Notes: generated by a model from the sequence alone, not told the origin. Shown: positions 37,225 to 46,388, counted from the stretch's first letter. The stretch is 64,000 bases of DNA from an uncultured Kangiella sp. (GCA_947498625.1 CANMKR010000002.1:496001-560000), one strand, 5' to 3'. A program made the numbers and translations.

Positions 37225-38460
37225 TTATTGCTGTCGTCTTCTCCAAACAGCAACGGTGAGTATCAGTAAACCTATAATATTCCAACTGCCGCCGCCCGAA
37301 CCTGAACTAGTGGTAGATGGGTTGCCAGATGAGCCAGAACCACCGCTACCAGAGCCGCCAGAAGTTTGATCTTTACCCGCATCTTCTAGTGGTACATCTA
37401 CTAAAGGTCCAAAGTCATTCGAAGCGCTGGCTAAGAACTCGTTTGTAGCCGAGTCATATAGCTCAATTTTAAAATCATACAAACTCGTTGCGTAACCTGC
37501 CTGCCAAGTAGCTTCAAAAGCGATGGTGTCATCAGTATTGGTACCGACAATAGTATAAGCCGCCGATTCTGTTTCAAATTGCCAAGTACCATTACCGGTT
37601 TTTTGGTAAAGTCTTGCCACTATGTCTCTCTGCCCAGCAGTAACATCTGCATCAAAACTAATTTTAAAATCTTGATAGTAACCATCGTTGTCATTATCAG
37701 TAAAAATTTCTGTTTTAACGGTGCTAATAGAAACATTGGTATCAGGTTGAGTTTGTTCAAAACTGACATCTTCGATTGGTAAATTACCTAAATCACCATC
37801 ATAAGTAGCATCAATAACATCAACTGTTCCACTATAACCATACTCAAATAGATCAATGGCTATTTCATAGTTTCCAGGTGGAAAGCCATCGTTAAAGCTC
37901 GTGGTCACGTGGTAATCATCGTCTGAATCATCAAAATAAATCTCAAAAATATCAGTCGTAAAATAATGCGTCCACTGAGAAGTCCCTTGTTCACGAATAT
38001 ACAGTTCGGCATAAACATCGTAATAAGCCGCAACGGATGCATCCACATCAAAGTCCACTCGAATTTCGCTGTAATAGCCATCACCGTCAATATCAGACTT
38101 TAGTAGTACAGCAGCATCGTATATAAACAAGTGACTGGCACTTTTAGCCAATCGCTGCGAACTTCTTTGCTTTTCACTGTTTAGCGCAGATTTATCCAAA
38201 CTGACGCTGGCCTGATATTGCGCCTCTAAATTCTCTTTAGTTTGACTTGATGAGTATTTAGCTTGGCTATCTACTGCAGATTTAACTAGAGAAGTCTCTT
38301 GGGTTTCACCAACGATATTGGTAGTGGCCAATTTTTTACCGATACGCACTTCTTTATCCGCTTGCTTTTGAGCTGTTGCCGTTTGATTGGCAAACGCCGA
38401 TGAAGCACTCATGGCCAGTATGCTCGATATAGATAGCGTTAATATTTTTTTTGAAAACAT
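37225..38460 (-). CDS. Choice-of-anchor H family protein with GlyGly-CTERM tail
   Basis: 411 residues, exported. A signal peptide (1-24, cut after AFA) leads to two related beta-sandwich repeats, each with an aspartate-rich loop of calcium-binding look (DIDGDGYYSE and DNDNDGYYQD, near residues 122-131 and 258-267). The C terminus is a Gly/Ser linker, one hydrophobic helix and a basic tail RRRQQ, the GlyGly-CTERM sorting signal cut by rhombosortase in type II secretion hosts. The mature protein is probably surface-attached or released. AGGGAG precedes the ATG. No rhombosortase gene in this window. Confidence 0.85.
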   Translation of the reverse strand: MFSKKILTLSISSILAMSASSAFANQTATAQKQADKEVRIGKKLATTNIVGETQETSLVKSAVDSQAKYSSSQTKENLEAQYQASVSLDKSALNSEKQRSSQRLAKSASHLFIYDAAVLLKSDIDGDGYYSEIRVDFDVDASVAAYYDVYAELYIREQGTSQWTHYFTTDIFEIYFDDSDDDYHVTTSFNDGFPPGNYEIAIDLFEYGYSGTVDVIDATYDGDLGNLPIEDVSFEQTQPDTNVSISTVKTEIFTDNDNDGYYQDFKISFDADVTAGQRDIVARLYQKTGNGTWQFETESAAYTIVGTNTDDTIAFEATWQAGYATSLYDFKIELYDSATNEFLASASNDFGPLVDVPLEDAGKDQTSGGSGSGGSGSSGNPSTTSSGSGGGSWNIIGLLILTVAVWRRRQQ

Positions 38461-38648
38461 CTTGGTTCTCCCTAAAACTTAATACTCATAAGCTAAATAC
38501 TTACAAATTGGATTTCTGCTAAAAGAAAACTATTTAGCAACTTTAAGCATAGTTAAACAAAACCTATCTGAACCGATCCTGAACTTAATGGTATTTTTGT
38601 TTTAAGCCTATATAATGCTGGCTACATTAGTTATTACATAAGTTATCC

Positions 38649-39383
38649 ATGCCACTTCCTAGTTATCAAATACAGCTTGAATCCAATGAAGCCATTACGC
38701 CCAACGTGCGTAAATTGCGCTTTAAATTCATTGAGCCCAGCAGTTTTACCTATCGTCCTGGTCAATTTGTATCCTTCTTACTTGAGCATGATGAGAAGCC
38801 ACTTAAACGCAGCTATTCAATTGCTAATTTAGAAACTCCTGACTCTGAAAGTTTGGTCACGACGAACTATTTGGAAATTGTCATCTCTTATGTTGAACAT
38901 GGACGTGCCACTAGAATCTTCTTCGATGCTAAGAAAGGCGATCAGTTTGAAATAAGCGGACCTGTGGGCTTGTTGGTTCTTGGTTCAGAAATACCTGAAC
39001 GAGTTTTCTTGATTGGTACAGGTACTGGAATGGCACCTTACCGCTCAATGTTAAAACAGCTGCCAGAATTACCGCAGCACCAATTTAATATCTTATTTGG
39101 CGCTCAAAAAGCTCAAGATTTATTTTACACCGATGATTTTTCAACTGCAAAGGATCATCAAAACATTAATTTTTATCCTTGTTTAAGTCGCGAAGAACAA
39201 GAAGGCACTTTTAAAGGATATGTCCAAGCTAAACTTGAAGCCTTAAAACCTAATCCCGAAACCGATCTGGTTTATTTATGCGGTAATCCTAATATGGTGG
39301 ATGATGTCTTTAGTATGCTGAAAGATTTAGATTTTGGAGTTAAGCAGGTAAAACGTGAAAAGTACGTTTTTAGCAAATTTTAA
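38649..39383 (+). CDS. FAD-dependent oxidoreductase, ferredoxin-NADP reductase type
   Basis: 244 residues. The FAD domain (about 1-105) has the RSYSIAN flavin signature, preceded by RPGQFVSF. The NAD(P) domain (about 110-244) has the VFLIGTGTGMAPYRSML loop and the late LCGNPNMVDDV motif. No iron-sulfur cluster or globin domain is fused. It probably passes electrons between NAD(P)H and a small iron-sulfur or flavin protein. Monocistronic by spacing; the -10-like TATAAT at 38611-38616 is a possible promoter. Confidence 0.87.
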   Translation: MPLPSYQIQLESNEAITPNVRKLRFKFIEPSSFTYRPGQFVSFLLEHDEKPLKRSYSIANLETPDSESLVTTNYLEIVISYVEHGRATRIFFDAKKGDQFEISGPVGLLVLGSEIPERVFLIGTGTGMAPYRSMLKQLPELPQHQFNILFGAQKAQDLFYTDDFSTAKDHQNINFYPCLSREEQEGTFKGYVQAKLEALKPNPETDLVYLCGNPNMVDDVFSMLKDLDFGVKQVKREKYVFSKF

Positions 39384-39390
39384 TGATAAG

Positions 39391-39411
39391 GATTAGATAA
39401 AAAATCTAATC
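39391..39411. repeat. Small inverted repeat after the reductase gene
   Basis: GATTAGAT and ATCTAATC, perfect 8-bp arms around five A residues, between the reductase stop and the next gene. No T-run follows, so it is not a standard terminator. Confidence 0.4.
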
Positions 39412-39443
39412 GAGAATTTAATAGAAAATTTAGGGGGAAGATT

Positions 39444-41144
39444 ATGAATAAAACCAAGCTTACTATAGCCATAAGTCTTGCAGCTGTTTTAGCTGCTTGT
39501 AATGAGCCTGAAATTAAAAAACCCGTCGACGACAAGACATCTGCTGCACAAGAAATGCCTATATTAAAAGTAGAGAACCATAATACTACACAAACCGATG
39601 AATACAGTCGTTTTGATATTTACGCACCTTTTACTTTAACCAGCAACTTAAGCCATTTATCTAGCAATCAAAAGGAGATGATAGGTCTATTGATTGATGC
39701 AGGTAAAATAATGGATGACCTGTTTTGGAAAGTCGCATACGGGGATAAGGACAAGCTATTAAACTCGATTGATGACCCTAGAGCTCGCAAGTTTGCTGTT
39801 ATTAATTACGGTCCTTGGGATCGTTTAGCTGCGAATAAGCCCTTTATAGAAGGAACTGTCGCCAAAAGTCCGGGGGCTTCCTACTATCCAGCAGATATGA
39901 CTAAAGAAGAGTTCGAAGCTTGGAAACAAGAAGGTAAAGACGGCCTATACTCTTTAGTACGTCGTGACGAATCTGGTAAGTTACAGCTTAAGCCCTATTC
40001 TGTAGTTTTTAAAGATGAGTTAACTCAAGCTAACAAACTTTTAAAACAAGCAGCACAATTGGCTGACAACCCAGATTTCAAAAAATATCTAGAGCTACGT
40101 GCTGAAGCTTTGATTACTGATGAATACCAAGCTTCTGATATGGCTTGGATGGACATGAAAACCAATCCGGTAGAAGTGGTGATTGGCCCTATCGAAACCT
40201 ATGAAGATCAACTTTTTGGTTATCGTGCAGCCTTTTCTACCTATGTATTAATTAAGGATTTGGAATGGAGCAAGAAACTTTCTAAATACGCTGCTTTCTT
40301 ACCCGAATTACAAAAAGGATTGCCTGTAGAGCCACAATACAAACGTGAAATGCCTGGAACCGACAGTGATCTTAATGCTTATGATGTAGTCTTCTACGCA
40401 GGCGATAGCAATGCAGGTTCTAAAACCATCGCTATTAATTTACCCAATGACGAAGAGGTACAATTAGCCAAAGGCACTCGTCGCTTGCAGCTTAAAAATG
40501 CCATGCAGGCGAAGTTTGACAAAATTCTAGTGCCTATTTCTGAGCAATTAATTGCTCCCGAGCAACGTAAGCATATTACTTTTGATGCATTTTTTGGCAA
40601 CACCATGTTCCATGAAGTCGCGCATGGCTTAGGTATTAAAAATACTTTAGATGGCAAAGGCACAGTGCGTGCTGCGCTAAAAGAAACCGCCTCAGCCTTA
40701 GAAGAAGGTAAAGCTGACATTCTTGGTTTATACATGATCAGTGAGTTATATAAAAAAGGCGAAATTGCTGAAGGCGAAGTGATGGATAATTATGTAACCT
40801 TCCTAGCTGGAATCTTCCGCTCAGTGCGCTTCGGTGCAACCAGTGCTCACGGCAAAGCCAATATGGTTCGGTTTAATTATTTCCAACAGCAAGGCGCTTT
40901 TAATTATGATGCAAGCACTGGTCATTACAGCGTTAACTTTAAGAAAATGACCGATGCCATGAATTCCCTTTCCAAACTAATTTTAACGCTACAAGGTAAT
41001 GGTGATTATGAAGGTGTGAAAACCTTATTGGATACTCAAGGGGTTATTAGTGAACAGTTAGCAAAAGACTTAAAACTGCTAGAAGAAAAACAAATTCCAG
41101 TAGACGTTACATTTAAGCAAGGTAAAGAAGTTTTAGGAATCTAA
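39444..41144 (+). CDS. M49-like zinc peptidase lipoprotein (dipeptidyl-peptidase III relative)
   Basis: 566 residues. The start MNKTKLTIAISLAAVLAAC is a lipoprotein signal with Cys19 as the lipidated residue. The zinc site is HEVAHG (H390, E391, H394), with the second motif EEGKAD at 420-425. This is the pentapeptide HEXXH variant of M49, whereas classic DPP III has the hexapeptide HEXXGH. Predicted to be a periplasm-facing, membrane-anchored exopeptidase. A strong GGGGGAAG ribosome site precedes the ATG. Monocistronic, with a terminator after it. Confidence 0.82.
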   Translation: MNKTKLTIAISLAAVLAACNEPEIKKPVDDKTSAAQEMPILKVENHNTTQTDEYSRFDIYAPFTLTSNLSHLSSNQKEMIGLLIDAGKIMDDLFWKVAYGDKDKLLNSIDDPRARKFAVINYGPWDRLAANKPFIEGTVAKSPGASYYPADMTKEEFEAWKQEGKDGLYSLVRRDESGKLQLKPYSVVFKDELTQANKLLKQAAQLADNPDFKKYLELRAEALITDEYQASDMAWMDMKTNPVEVVIGPIETYEDQLFGYRAAFSTYVLIKDLEWSKKLSKYAAFLPELQKGLPVEPQYKREMPGTDSDLNAYDVVFYAGDSNAGSKTIAINLPNDEEVQLAKGTRRLQLKNAMQAKFDKILVPISEQLIAPEQRKHITFDAFFGNTMFHEVAHGLGIKNTLDGKGTVRAALKETASALEEGKADILGLYMISELYKKGEIAEGEVMDNYVTFLAGIFRSVRFGATSAHGKANMVRFNYFQQQGAFNYDASTGHYSVNFKKMTDAMNSLSKLILTLQGNGDYEGVKTLLDTQGVISEQLAKDLKLLEEKQIPVDVTFKQGKEVLGI

Positions 41145-41165
41145 TTGATAAAAACCATCAATAAT

Positions 41166-41188
41166 AAGGCGCCTCTGGCGCCTTTTTT
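41166..41188 (+). terminator. Terminator after the M49-like gene
   Basis: Stem AAGGCGCC/GGCGCCTT with a three-base loop and a T-run on the plus strand. The stop codon of the convergent LTD/DUF11 gene (41187-41189) lies inside the T-run. Confidence 0.88.
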
Positions 41189-42194
41189 AATAGTCTGATG
41201 GATTAATAGAAAACAAAATTGGCACCGACACTATAATTGTCTGTCCATTCGTCACATCCAACGTCAAACTTAAGGTTTGCCCTATAGGCGGATTTGTTGC
41301 GGGCAATGTACAAGCTGCTGAGGGAGAGCACGAGATTGCTCCATTAAAACTTACCCCATTTGGTAAAATATCTTCTATTAATAGGCCTGTAACATCATCA
41401 GGACCATCATTAGTCACTTGCAGTTGATAAGTAGCTGAGCTTCCAGGCGTATAAGAAGCTGAAGAATCAGATTTGATAACTGAAATATCGGAAGCTTGGT
41501 TATTGTTACGTCCTACTGAGCTAACTCTTTGATTGGAGCCATTAAATACAGGGTCAGTATCCAGTGTGACCGTGTTTGGACATGCTGCAATCGCATCACT
41601 TCCAGCTGTTCTTGTCCAACAGCGACTATCATTAGAGTCTACGCCATTAGGAGTTAAACTTATTGAGCGGCCTTTTGCTGTATTATCCAGAGTAGTATTA
41701 ATTGCTGTATTCCAAATACTGGCCGCTACTCCATCATAAGCGCTGGCACTAGTAGAACCATAACCAACAAAATCAATAAGGCTCCCAGAAGAATCATATA
41801 GCCGCACATCATCGGCAGTATTATTTAATTGAGCGCTCAACCCTAACCATAACTGTAAATCAGCACTAGGTGCATTGTTATCAGGATTAGTAGATACGCC
41901 GACCCATACAACTAAATAACCGTTAGCAGGTATCACCGTGTTAGCAGGAAAAGTAAAATTTAGGCCATCTGTAGTATTAGGACTTATAGAACCGTCAGCT
42001 AAGACATAGTTAGAAATATCAATGTTAGTAGAACCATTATTATATAGTTCAATAAACTCATCGTTAACAGAAGCTCCTGCACCTCCTGTTTGATCAAAAA
42101 GCACTTCGTTAATTACAACTGCTGAATTAGCAGTTTGGCTTGATATAAAGCCAGTAGTAATAAGTGCAGCTATAAATAAATTATTCCTTTTCAA
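41187..42194 (-). CDS. Secreted lamin-tail-domain and DUF11 protein
   Basis: 335 residues. A signal peptide (1-24, cut after NSA) precedes a lamin-tail domain (about 25-165, VVINEVLFDQ and DEFIELYNNG), a short linker and one DUF11 repeat (about 232-335, TYQLQVTNDGPDDVTGL). The chain stops at the end of the DUF11 fold without any PEP-CTERM, IPTL-CTERM or membrane helix. Probably exported or surface-adherent; function unknown. Follows the H-lectin/DUF11 gene by 45 bases and shares its DUF11 module, so likely co-expressed. Confidence 0.8.
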   Translation of the reverse strand: MKRNNLFIAALITTGFISSQTANSAVVINEVLFDQTGGAGASVNDEFIELYNNGSTNIDISNYVLADGSISPNTTDGLNFTFPANTVIPANGYLVVWVGVSTNPDNNAPSADLQLWLGLSAQLNNTADDVRLYDSSGSLIDFVGYGSTSASAYDGVAASIWNTAINTTLDNTAKGRSISLTPNGVDSNDSRCWTRTAGSDAIAACPNTVTLDTDPVFNGSNQRVSSVGRNNNQASDISVIKSDSSASYTPGSSATYQLQVTNDGPDDVTGLLIEDILPNGVSFNGAISCSPSAACTLPATNPPIGQTLSLTLDVTNGQTIIVSVPILFSINPSDY

Positions 42195-42239
42195 ATTTCA
42201 TACCTAAATCATTAAGTACTATTTACTTATCCTAACTTG

Positions 42240-44057
42240 TTAAGGGCTTTCTGAATACGATATTGGAACCTTTATCACAAGACTTTTACCATTAGGTATA
42301 TCAACAGTAAGTGTTACATTACCAGTTCCTGCTTGCGTTGTACCTGCTGCAGAACCACTAACACAAGACGCAGAACCATCTCCAGGGGATTCTGCAGGAT
42401 CGCAAGTCCAGTCGCCATTATTAGAAGCATTTGCAGGTAAAACATCATTTATCACGGCACCAATCAAATTATGAGGGCCATCATTAGTAATCGTGATGGT
42501 GTATTCAGTATCTTGGCCAGGTGTATAAGTCGTGCTCCCTGCTCCATCCGTCTTGACAACACTAACATTCGAACGGCAATTTACCGGCACTAAAGTCGGA
42601 TCATCATCATTAGTTAAACCATCCAAGTCCGAGTCAACAGTATCATCCGTACTAGTATCGTCACTTAATTCTACAATTGAATTTACGTTCTCCGTATCAC
42701 CCGTTTGTATAGCATTATCAATAGGGTCCATATTAACTTGGGCTTGATTAGAGATATTCGTAGAAGTACAAACAGTTGAACTGTCTGCAACTCTCACTCT
42801 ATAACTTAAATTAACCGTGCCAGAAGCTGGGATTGAGCCGTTCCAAAGCATATCCTGACCGCTATTGGTTAAACCTCCACCACCATCATTAATAATAGAA
42901 TCAAAAACAAAGTTGCTATCAAGAGTATCTACAAACTCGTTGCCGGCATTATTTGCTTGAGCAAAATCATTTTGTAAATTAGTCAATACTACATTAAAGG
43001 TTACCAGTTCGCCCGGCCCCACTTGGTTGTCGCCACTAGCGTCTGTAAATGATTTTGAAGCTGTAATAAACTCTAAAGCCCCAACTGAGTTAGCTTGAAA
43101 AGCAAACCATGCCACAAACTCAGGAATACCGGTTCGCTCAGTATCGTTCACTTGATCTTCATCGATATGAACATTGAATTGGGTTGCTTCTACGCCTGAG
43201 CCACAGAGCCTTACCCAACCACCGTTGCCACCATCCATACTATTGTGTTTTACAACGACATTGGGAGCTCCAGTAAAAGTATTGCCATAAGCAATGTTTT
43301 GACATTCATCTTGATGTCTATCGACATCTCTTCCTCCGGTGCGACCAGCGGCAAAATTATTACCGTTGTATGTTCCGCTACCTCGTTCAATAGCAACCCA
43401 GCCTATGGTTTCTGTAGGATGCGAGTTAACAGCTTCGGCTCCTTCTAATGCAATTCGAAAACCAGTAGTGGTTGGAGGGTTTTCTTTATCACCAACAGGT
43501 GCAAAGACAGTCGTGGTTATCCATTCAGGATCATTAAAAGTGTTGATGGTGTGCAAAACGGCAGGAGCAGTTGCATAAGTATGACTAAAGTTAATAACGT
43601 CGCCATTAGTGCCACCGCCTCGAACAGTATTGGTACTGTGTAAGTAGGCTTCAATTTTGGTAAAGCCTGTGCCATTGGGTATGACCCAAGTTCCCCGCTC
43701 TACCACTAACCATTGCACAGTTTCAGTTTGCCAAGCAGAAGACGGACAGGTATTTGCTGGAGGTGGCGAGTTACTATTAAATTCATTAAGGCTAGTACAG
43801 GGGCTTTGAACTTGCATCTGAAAACTATTACCAGAAGCGCTACGAATTCTTACGCTTAAACTGTTATCATTGTTATGCGTAATAGGACCAGCAATAACCA
43901 CAGGATCCGTATAGGTTTTTTGCGTTGTTACCGTAAGCCAAACACCTACATCAACGTCTGATGATCCTGTCTCAAAGAAAGCTCCAGCTCTTGTAAGAGA
44001 GCAAAAAAACAAGCAAGTAATTAAGCCGATGCTTAAAACTATATGTTTCAAAGACAT
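42240..44057 (-). CDS. Secreted H-type-lectin-like and DUF11 protein
   Basis: 605 residues. A signal peptide (1-25) is followed by two H-type-lectin-like beta modules (about 30-135 and 140-325, with repeated WLVVERG and GWVAIERG signatures), then two DUF11-type repeats (about 340-470 and 500-605). The chain ends directly after the last repeat (VIKVPISYSESP) with no sorting tail. Aspartates between the repeats (DSDLDGLTNDDDP) form a thrombospondin-type-3-like calcium-binding motif. Likely exported and carbohydrate-binding, by fold only. Confidence 0.75.
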   Translation of the reverse strand: MSLKHIVLSIGLITCLFFCSLTRAGAFFETGSSDVDVGVWLTVTTQKTYTDPVVIAGPITHNNDNSLSVRIRSASGNSFQMQVQSPCTSLNEFNSNSPPPANTCPSSAWQTETVQWLVVERGTWVIPNGTGFTKIEAYLHSTNTVRGGGTNGDVINFSHTYATAPAVLHTINTFNDPEWITTTVFAPVGDKENPPTTTGFRIALEGAEAVNSHPTETIGWVAIERGSGTYNGNNFAAGRTGGRDVDRHQDECQNIAYGNTFTGAPNVVVKHNSMDGGNGGWVRLCGSGVEATQFNVHIDEDQVNDTERTGIPEFVAWFAFQANSVGALEFITASKSFTDASGDNQVGPGELVTFNVVLTNLQNDFAQANNAGNEFVDTLDSNFVFDSIINDGGGGLTNSGQDMLWNGSIPASGTVNLSYRVRVADSSTVCTSTNISNQAQVNMDPIDNAIQTGDTENVNSIVELSDDTSTDDTVDSDLDGLTNDDDPTLVPVNCRSNVSVVKTDGAGSTTYTPGQDTEYTITITNDGPHNLIGAVINDVLPANASNNGDWTCDPAESPGDGSASCVSGSAAGTTQAGTGNVTLTVDIPNGKSLVIKVPISYSESP

Positions 44058-44159
44058 TTATCCCTATTTAGCTATATGAAATTAGATCTAACATTAATTC
44101 TTATTATCCTTTAAAATAACACATAACTAATTGTAATTTGTATATTTTTGTAAAATTTA

Positions 44160-44552
44160 ATGGCCACTTTTTCATTATTAATAACAGCCAATCCTTACTC
44201 AAATCAAGGACAGTACTCTGCTTTGGAATTTACCAAAGCAGTTTTAGAGGCTGGGCATATTATTAAACGTATATTTTTTTATGCAGACGGTGTATTGGTG
44301 GCCAATAGATTAAACTGTCCGCCCGCTGACGAACTGAACTTAACAAAATCTTGGGCAAAACTGGCTATTGAAAAAGATATTGAACTAACCGTTTGCGTAA
44401 CTGCTGCTTTAAAACGTGGCATAGTCAATCAGGCTGAAGCTGAAAGAAACGCTTTAACGAGTGAGAGTATTGACCCCGCCTTTGAGTTATCAGGCTTAGG
44501 GCAACTCACTGAAGCCATGCTTGCATCCGATCGCTTGGTTACTTTTGGATAA
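44160..44552 (+). CDS. tusD: Sulfurtransferase complex subunit TusD
   Basis: Part of the TusBCD complex that relays persulfide sulfur from TusA to TusE for 2-thiouridine at tRNA wobble position 34. 130 residues, DsrE fold, with the sulfur-carrying cysteine in LTVCVTAALKRG near residue 80. Followed by tusC after five bases; the tusDCBE order is intact. Confidence 0.95.
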   Translation: MATFSLLITANPYSNQGQYSALEFTKAVLEAGHIIKRIFFYADGVLVANRLNCPPADELNLTKSWAKLAIEKDIELTVCVTAALKRGIVNQAEAERNALTSESIDPAFELSGLGQLTEAMLASDRLVTFG

Positions 44553-44557
44553 AGCTG

Positions 44558-44914
44558 ATGAAATCTGTTTGCTTTATCTTTAATAAACCTCCTTACGGCC
44601 AAGGATCCGGTAAGGAACTCCTTGATATTTGTTTAATGTGCAGCGCTTTTGAAATGCCAATCACTGTAATATTTCAAGGCGATGGCGTATTACAATTAAT
44701 AGAAAATCAGCAGCCAGATATACTCAATATAAAAAACTACAGTAAAACTTTTAAAGCGTTGAAACTTTATGGTGTCGAAACGGTTTTAATTGATGCTGCG
44801 GGCTTAGAAAAGCACCAACTGGTAACTGAGAATATTTTGAATATTGGAGAAATAGCCAACAGCAAAATTATTCAAAATGTCATTCAAAAGACTGATTTCA
44901 GTATCATGCTATAG
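44558..44914 (+). CDS. tusC: Sulfurtransferase complex subunit TusC
   Basis: 118 residues, DsrF-like subunit of the TusBCD heterohexamer. The opening KSVCFIFNKPPYG is the family signature. It has a structural role in the complex. Three bases separate it from tusB. Confidence 0.94.
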   Translation: MKSVCFIFNKPPYGQGSGKELLDICLMCSAFEMPITVIFQGDGVLQLIENQQPDILNIKNYSKTFKALKLYGVETVLIDAAGLEKHQLVTENILNIGEIANSKIIQNVIQKTDFSIML

Positions 44915-44917
44915 CTC

Positions 44918-45184
44918 ATGAAAACTTTATTTATACTCAACAACCCGACAAACCTAAGTGCTTGCCTAGAAGCTATAGCAAAAGAAGATGCTTTATTGCT
45001 AATTGAAGATGCCGTTATCATTGCGCGGAAAAATATAGAGTATAAGCATATATCCTTATTCGCACTTAAAGAAGATTTAATCGCTAGAGGAATTAATAAC
45101 ACAGACGCTAGTTGGGAGCTTATTAATTACGGAAAATTTGTGGAGCTAACTTTAGCTTTTGATAAAAGTGTCACTTGGCTTTGA
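44918..45184 (+). CDS. tusB: Sulfurtransferase complex subunit TusB
   Basis: 88 residues, DsrH-like subunit of TusBCD. It opens [10 protein letters not shown] and ends [11 protein letters not shown], both typical. Its stop overlaps the tusE start (ATGA at 45181-45186 region), indicating coupled translation. Confidence 0.93.
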   Translation: MKTLFILNNPTNLSACLEAIAKEDALLLIEDAVIIARKNIEYKHISLFALKEDLIARGINNTDASWELINYGKFVELTLAFDKSVTWL

Positions 45185-45507
45185 TGACTATACTAGATAA
45201 TCTTAAAAGAGATAAAGAAGGCTACCTTCTAAATTCTGCGCAATGGAATGAGCAAATCGCACAAGCAATCGCTGACGATGAAGATTTAGATTTAAGCGAA
45301 GATCATTGGCAAGTTATTCGTTATGTCAGAAATTTCTATGAAGAATTTAATACCAGCCCCTCTATCAGGCCATTAGTTAAATACCTTCAACAAGAGTGGT
45401 CGAAAGAAAAAGGGAATAGCATTTATCTTGCTTTATTATTTCCTGAAGGACCAGCAAAACAAGCGACTAAGATTGCGGGGTTGCCAAAGCCTGCCAGATG
45501 TATTTAG
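45184..45507 (+). CDS. tusE: Sulfur carrier TusE (DsrC family)
   Basis: Accepts sulfur from TusBCD and hands it to MnmA for tRNA thiolation. About 107 residues. The DsrC fold ends in GLPKPARCI with the active cysteine as the penultimate residue. ATG at 45184, overlapping the tusB stop, is chosen over TTG at 45175. With one cysteine at the tail and no second one eleven residues before it, this is TusE rather than a dissimilatory DsrC. Confidence 0.94.
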   Translation: MTILDNLKRDKEGYLLNSAQWNEQIAQAIADDEDLDLSEDHWQVIRYVRNFYEEFNTSPSIRPLVKYLQQEWSKEKGNSIYLALLFPEGPAKQATKIAGLPKPARCI

Positions 45508-45550
45508 TGCTTCTACAAATATGCTATTGTATATAGTTTAATCCCTGGCT

Positions 45551-45576
45551 TATTGTTAATTGTAACCTTAACAATA
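45551..45576. repeat. Inverted repeat downstream of tusE
   Basis: TATTGTTAA (45551-45559), eight bases, TTAACAATA (45568-45576); perfect 9-bp arms. No T-run, so either a weak AT-rich terminator of the tus operon or a protein site before mlaC. Confidence 0.4.
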
Positions 45577-45618
45577 TTACTGCATCATATTTAGTAGATG
45601 CTCCTTAACATAGCCATT

Positions 45619-45639
45619 CGTTAAGTTTCCGTTAAGTTT
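45619..45639 (+). promoter_or_regulatory. Phased direct repeats upstream of the orphan mlaC
   Basis: CGTTAAGTTT at 45619-45628 and again at 45630-45639, exactly 11 bases apart. Direct repeats one helical turn apart are the usual arrangement for OmpR/PhoB-family response regulators. The mlaC start is 65 bases downstream. CCTTAAC copies in the opposite orientation lie just upstream. Confidence 0.4.
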
Positions 45640-45703
45640 AGTTGTTAGAGAATAGCATCACAGGTAAAATCACCTTAATTAATGATGTCATGTGGGACAA
45701 ACA

Positions 45704-46339
45704 ATGAAAAAATTAAGTATCCAATTCTTTATTCTATCGCTAGTGGCGCTATTTTCTTATTCTGCCGCGGCAACAGATCCAAAAGTGCGCATGGAACAAG
45801 TAACCGCTAAAATCTCCAGTGAAATTTTAGCTAACAAAGATCGAATTAAAGCAGATTCAAAATACGCAAAATCGCTTATTCAAGATCATTTACTTCCTGA
45901 AGTTGATACTGAGTATATGACAAAGCGTATTTTAGGCAAGACATACTGGACCGAAGCCACTGAAGTGCAACGCAAGACTTTTACCAACGAATTTATTGGT
46001 TTACTTCTTAATAGCTACGCCAAAGGTTTGGCCAGTTATAATGGTCAAAAAATCAGTTATTCCGACACTGCTTATTCTAAATCTGGTAAAACAGCTAATG
46101 TACGCTCTAGCATTGAAACTGATGATTCGCCAATTTTGATCGATTACCGATTGAAAGTGCAGGCTGATGAATCATGGTTAATTACCGATGTGATTATTGA
46201 AGGTGTTAGTATGGCAAAAAGCTATGCTAGCCAATATCGTGACCAAATCAAAGCTATTGGAATAGAAGCAACGCTACAAAAGCTAGCAGAAGAAAATGCT
46301 AGAGCGGCAGAAGCAACCAAAATTACTGACGAAGCCTAA
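45704..46339 (+). CDS. mlaC: MlaC-family periplasmic phospholipid-binding protein
   Basis: About 211 residues. A signal peptide (about 1-22, cut after SAAA) leads to the MlaC/Ttg2D fold (DPKVRMEQVTAKI ... YWTEATEVQRKTFTNEF). Family members carry phospholipids across the periplasm between the MlaA and MlaFEDB complexes. No mlaF, E, D, B or A gene is nearby, so this copy is an orphan. ATG at 45704 with GTGGGA upstream is preferred over GTG at 45692. Confidence 0.85.
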   Translation: MKKLSIQFFILSLVALFSYSAAATDPKVRMEQVTAKISSEILANKDRIKADSKYAKSLIQDHLLPEVDTEYMTKRILGKTYWTEATEVQRKTFTNEFIGLLLNSYAKGLASYNGQKISYSDTAYSKSGKTANVRSSIETDDSPILIDYRLKVQADESWLITDVIIEGVSMAKSYASQYRDQIKAIGIEATLQKLAEENARAAEATKITDEA

Positions 46340-46360
46340 AGATTTAAATCCTTCCTCTAT

Positions 46361-46388
46361 AAAAAAGCCAGCACATGCTGGCTTTTTT
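46361..46388. terminator. Bidirectional terminator between mlaC and the peroxiredoxin gene
   Basis: Stem AAAAAAGCCAGC/GCTGGCTTTTTT with loop ACAT, between convergent genes. Confidence 0.9.

Noticed and set aside
41187-44057. The two DUF11 genes as one frameshifted gene
   Set aside because: Each has its own signal peptide and start, and the 45-base gap holds a clean stop and new start.
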